From: UBA9732 sp963606545
GTDB taxonomy: Bacteria > Spirochaetota > Spirochaetia > Sphaerochaetales > Sphaerochaetaceae
Direction: 5' to 3'
NCBI GenBank assembly: GCA_963606545.1
Contig: CAVCYP010000019.1
Location: 1 to 31,997 of the forward strand
DNA length: 31,997 nt
Positions within the stretch are counted from its first letter, which is position 1. Each line of letters begins with the position of its first letter. The notes under the pieces were generated by a model that had not been told where the DNA came from, made no database searches, and worked only from the letters and a program-made list of their open reading frames with translations. Positions 30,774 through 31,997 of this stretch are shown here, piece after piece. A program made the position numbers and the translations under genes.

Positions 30774-31447
30774 GCTTTTAAACCTCCGAATTTTCTAACG
30801 CGCTTTGACAGGGCGTCAAGACAAAGCTTAAGCTGTTCTTCTCCCCAGTCGGGCCAAAGAGTAGGTAGGGCAAGAAATTCTGCATAGGCGCTGTCCCAGA
30901 GCATGAAATTGCTCAGGCGCATTTCACCGGCGCTTCTGGCAATTAAATCTGGAGCTGGCACTTGTGGAACATCTAAGTTGTCTTGAATATCTTGTATTGT
31001 AATTAATTTACCTGGATTTTTCTCAATAAAACGGTTACAGGCTCTTGAAATTTCATCCTGTCCGCCGTAGTTGACAGCAAGAACTACCGTCAGACCATTG
31101 TTGGTGCTTGTAGCCTTGATGGTCTCTTGAACGCCATCTTTTGCCTCTTGAGGAAGGGCGTCAAGGTTGCCTCTGAACAGAAGTTTTATGTTGTTTTCTT
31201 GATAGAATCTCATCTCTCCGGGCAGCTTTTTTGCCAGAATATTCATCAGGTAATTAACTTCCTGCTCTGGACGCTTCCAATTTTCAGTTGAGAAAACATA
31301 GAGGGTGAGATAGTCAATGTTTAAATTTTTTGCCGCGACAATGACCCTTTTGCAGGCTTTCATGCCTTCAAGGTGTCCAGCGGCCCTTGGCAAATGTCGC
31401 TGGGCTGCCCAGCGACCATTGCCATCCATAATTAGGCCAAGATGCAT
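30770..31447 (-). CDS. uppS: Undecaprenyl diphosphate synthase (isoprenyl transferase)
   Basis: Cis-prenyltransferase that builds the C55 carrier for peptidoglycan and other envelope sugars. The 225-residue product starts MHLGLIMDGNGRWA with the diphosphate-binding Asp8, then GHLEGMKA, LTLYVFSTENWKRP, AVNYGGQDEI, and ARSAGEMRLSNFMLWDSAYAEF (usually RTSGE; here RSAGE). The start overlaps the frr stop by one base (TAATG). Length is at the short end of the family but all motifs are present. Confidence 0.96.
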   Translation of the reverse strand: MHLGLIMDGNGRWAAQRHLPRAAGHLEGMKACKRVIVAAKNLNIDYLTLYVFSTENWKRPEQEVNYLMNILAKKLPGEMRFYQENNIKLLFRGNLDALPQEAKDGVQETIKATSTNNGLTVVLAVNYGGQDEISRACNRFIEKNPGKLITIQDIQDNLDVPQVPAPDLIARSAGEMRLSNFMLWDSAYAEFLALPTLWPDWGEEQLKLCLDALSKRVRKFGGLKA

Positions 31448-31997
31448 TAGACCTCCATGATTTCCTTTTCTTTGGAAGTTGCAACCTCGTTAATCTGTGC
31501 AATATGGGAATCTGTCATCTTTTGAAGTTTGGTTTCACCATCCTTCTGCTCATCTTCAGAGATAGTTCCAGCCTTCTGAAGTTTCTTTATTTCTTCCATT
31601 CCGTCACGTCTGACGTTGCGAACTGCAACTCTGGCGTTCTCTGCAAGAGATTTTGCCTGTTTTGCAAGCTCTTTTCTTCTGTCCTGGGTGAGAGGAGGGA
31701 AGTTAATTCTAAGAAGCTTTCCATCATTTGATGGGTTAAGTCCAAGATCGCTCTTCTGGATTGCCTTCTCAATGATGCTTAAAAGGGATTTGTCCCATGG
31801 CTGTATTACGACAAGTCTTGCTTCTGGAACCGATATTGAAGCTACCTGGTTCAGAGGGGTCTCTTGTCCATAATAATCTACTCTTACCTTATCAAAGATA
31901 GCGGCAGAAGCTCTGCCGGTTCTGAGGCTAAGGTAGTCTGTATTAAGAGCCGCAATGCTCTTGTTCATCTTTTCTTCGCAATTGGAAAGTACTTGCT
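31447..31997 (-). CDS. frr: Ribosome recycling factor, 5' end beyond the window
   Basis: RRF splits post-termination ribosomes with EF-G. The frame stays open past the internal ATG at 31968 to the window edge (codons reading QVLSNCEEKMNKSIAALNTD), so the ATG at 31968 is internal and the true start lies a few codons outside. Core motifs: YLSLRTGRASAAIFDKVRVD, ARLVVIQPWDKSLL, IRINFPPLTQDRRKEL-like (here LRINFPPLTQDRRKEL), and ENARVAVRNVRRDGMEEIKK. It is typically preceded by rpsB-tsf-pyrH in related bacteria, which would be outside the window. Confidence 0.95.
   Translation of the reverse strand, partial: QVLSNCEEKMNKSIAALNTDYLSLRTGRASAAIFDKVRVDYYGQETPLNQVASISVPEARLVVIQPWDKSLLSIIEKAIQKSDLGLNPSNDGKLLRINFPPLTQDRRKELAKQAKSLAENARVAVRNVRRDGMEEIKKLQKAGTISEDEQKDGETKLQKMTDSHIAQINEVATSKEKEIMEV

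Overview
The window looks like chromosome of a host-associated spirochaete, most likely a gut or rumen Treponema (inference). The reasons are the moderate-to-low G+C, the secreted proteins with Treponema-style signal peptides, the order frr-uppS-cdsA-dxr-rseP, the order rpsF-ssb-rpsR-membrane protein-rplI-dnaB, a methionine importer (metNIQ), and a tiny mS38/bS22-type ribosomal protein. Both window edges cut genes: a flavin oxidoreductase at the left and frr at the right.

Layout. 1-1722: 3' part of an FMN/FAD/4Fe-4S enoate-reductase-type enzyme. 1760-3857 (minus): serA-like dehydrogenase, Lrp/AsnC regulator, recO. 4069-6688 (plus): dihydroorotate-dehydrogenase-like protein, acyltransferase, small lipoprotein. 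6685-12341 (minus): ttcA-like tRNA thiolase, a 978-residue FecR-like and predicted beta-barrel surface protein with two tandem 130-residue units, and mutL. 12406-17461 (plus): secreted hypothetical, tRNA(CAT), metallo-beta-lactamase-fold hydrolase, asnS, an imperfect palindromic repeat, a DJ-1/PfpI protein and a DUF1846 protein. 17458-18584 (minus): a PIN-domain toxin with an HTH antitoxin and a frameshifted lipoprotein remnant. This is the only clearly accessory patch. 18719-22747 (minus): CPA2 antiporter, then metN-metI-metQ. 22921-23010 (minus): bS22-like ribosomal protein. 23208-27455 (plus): ribosome and replication operon. 27463-31997 (minus): ribosome recycling, undecaprenyl diphosphate, CDP-diacylglycerol, isoprenoid and site-2 protease operon.

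How it works together. Most of the window is housekeeping: translation (asnS, tRNA, rpsF, rpsR, rplI, frr, ttcA, bS22-like), replication and repair (dnaB, ssb, recO, mutL), and envelope lipid and isoprenoid supply (dxr, uppS, cdsA, acyltransferase, rseP). Genes are tightly packed, with 1-4 nt overlaps or gaps inside operons and several convergent operon ends that overlap or nearly touch.

Most interesting items: the duplicated-unit FecR/beta-barrel protein; the toxin-antitoxin pair, whose promoter carries two copies of a 12-bp operator-like repeat; the frameshifted lipoprotein next to it; the 29-codon bS22-like gene, which is easily missed; a tRNA with a non-canonical T-loop; an 81-bp palindromic repeat after asnS; and a metN start codon with no Shine-Dalgarno that abuts a perfect inverted repeat. 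I did not find a CRISPR array, prophage, insertion sequence or clearly new multi-gene system. All family assignments are from reading motifs; no database search was run.
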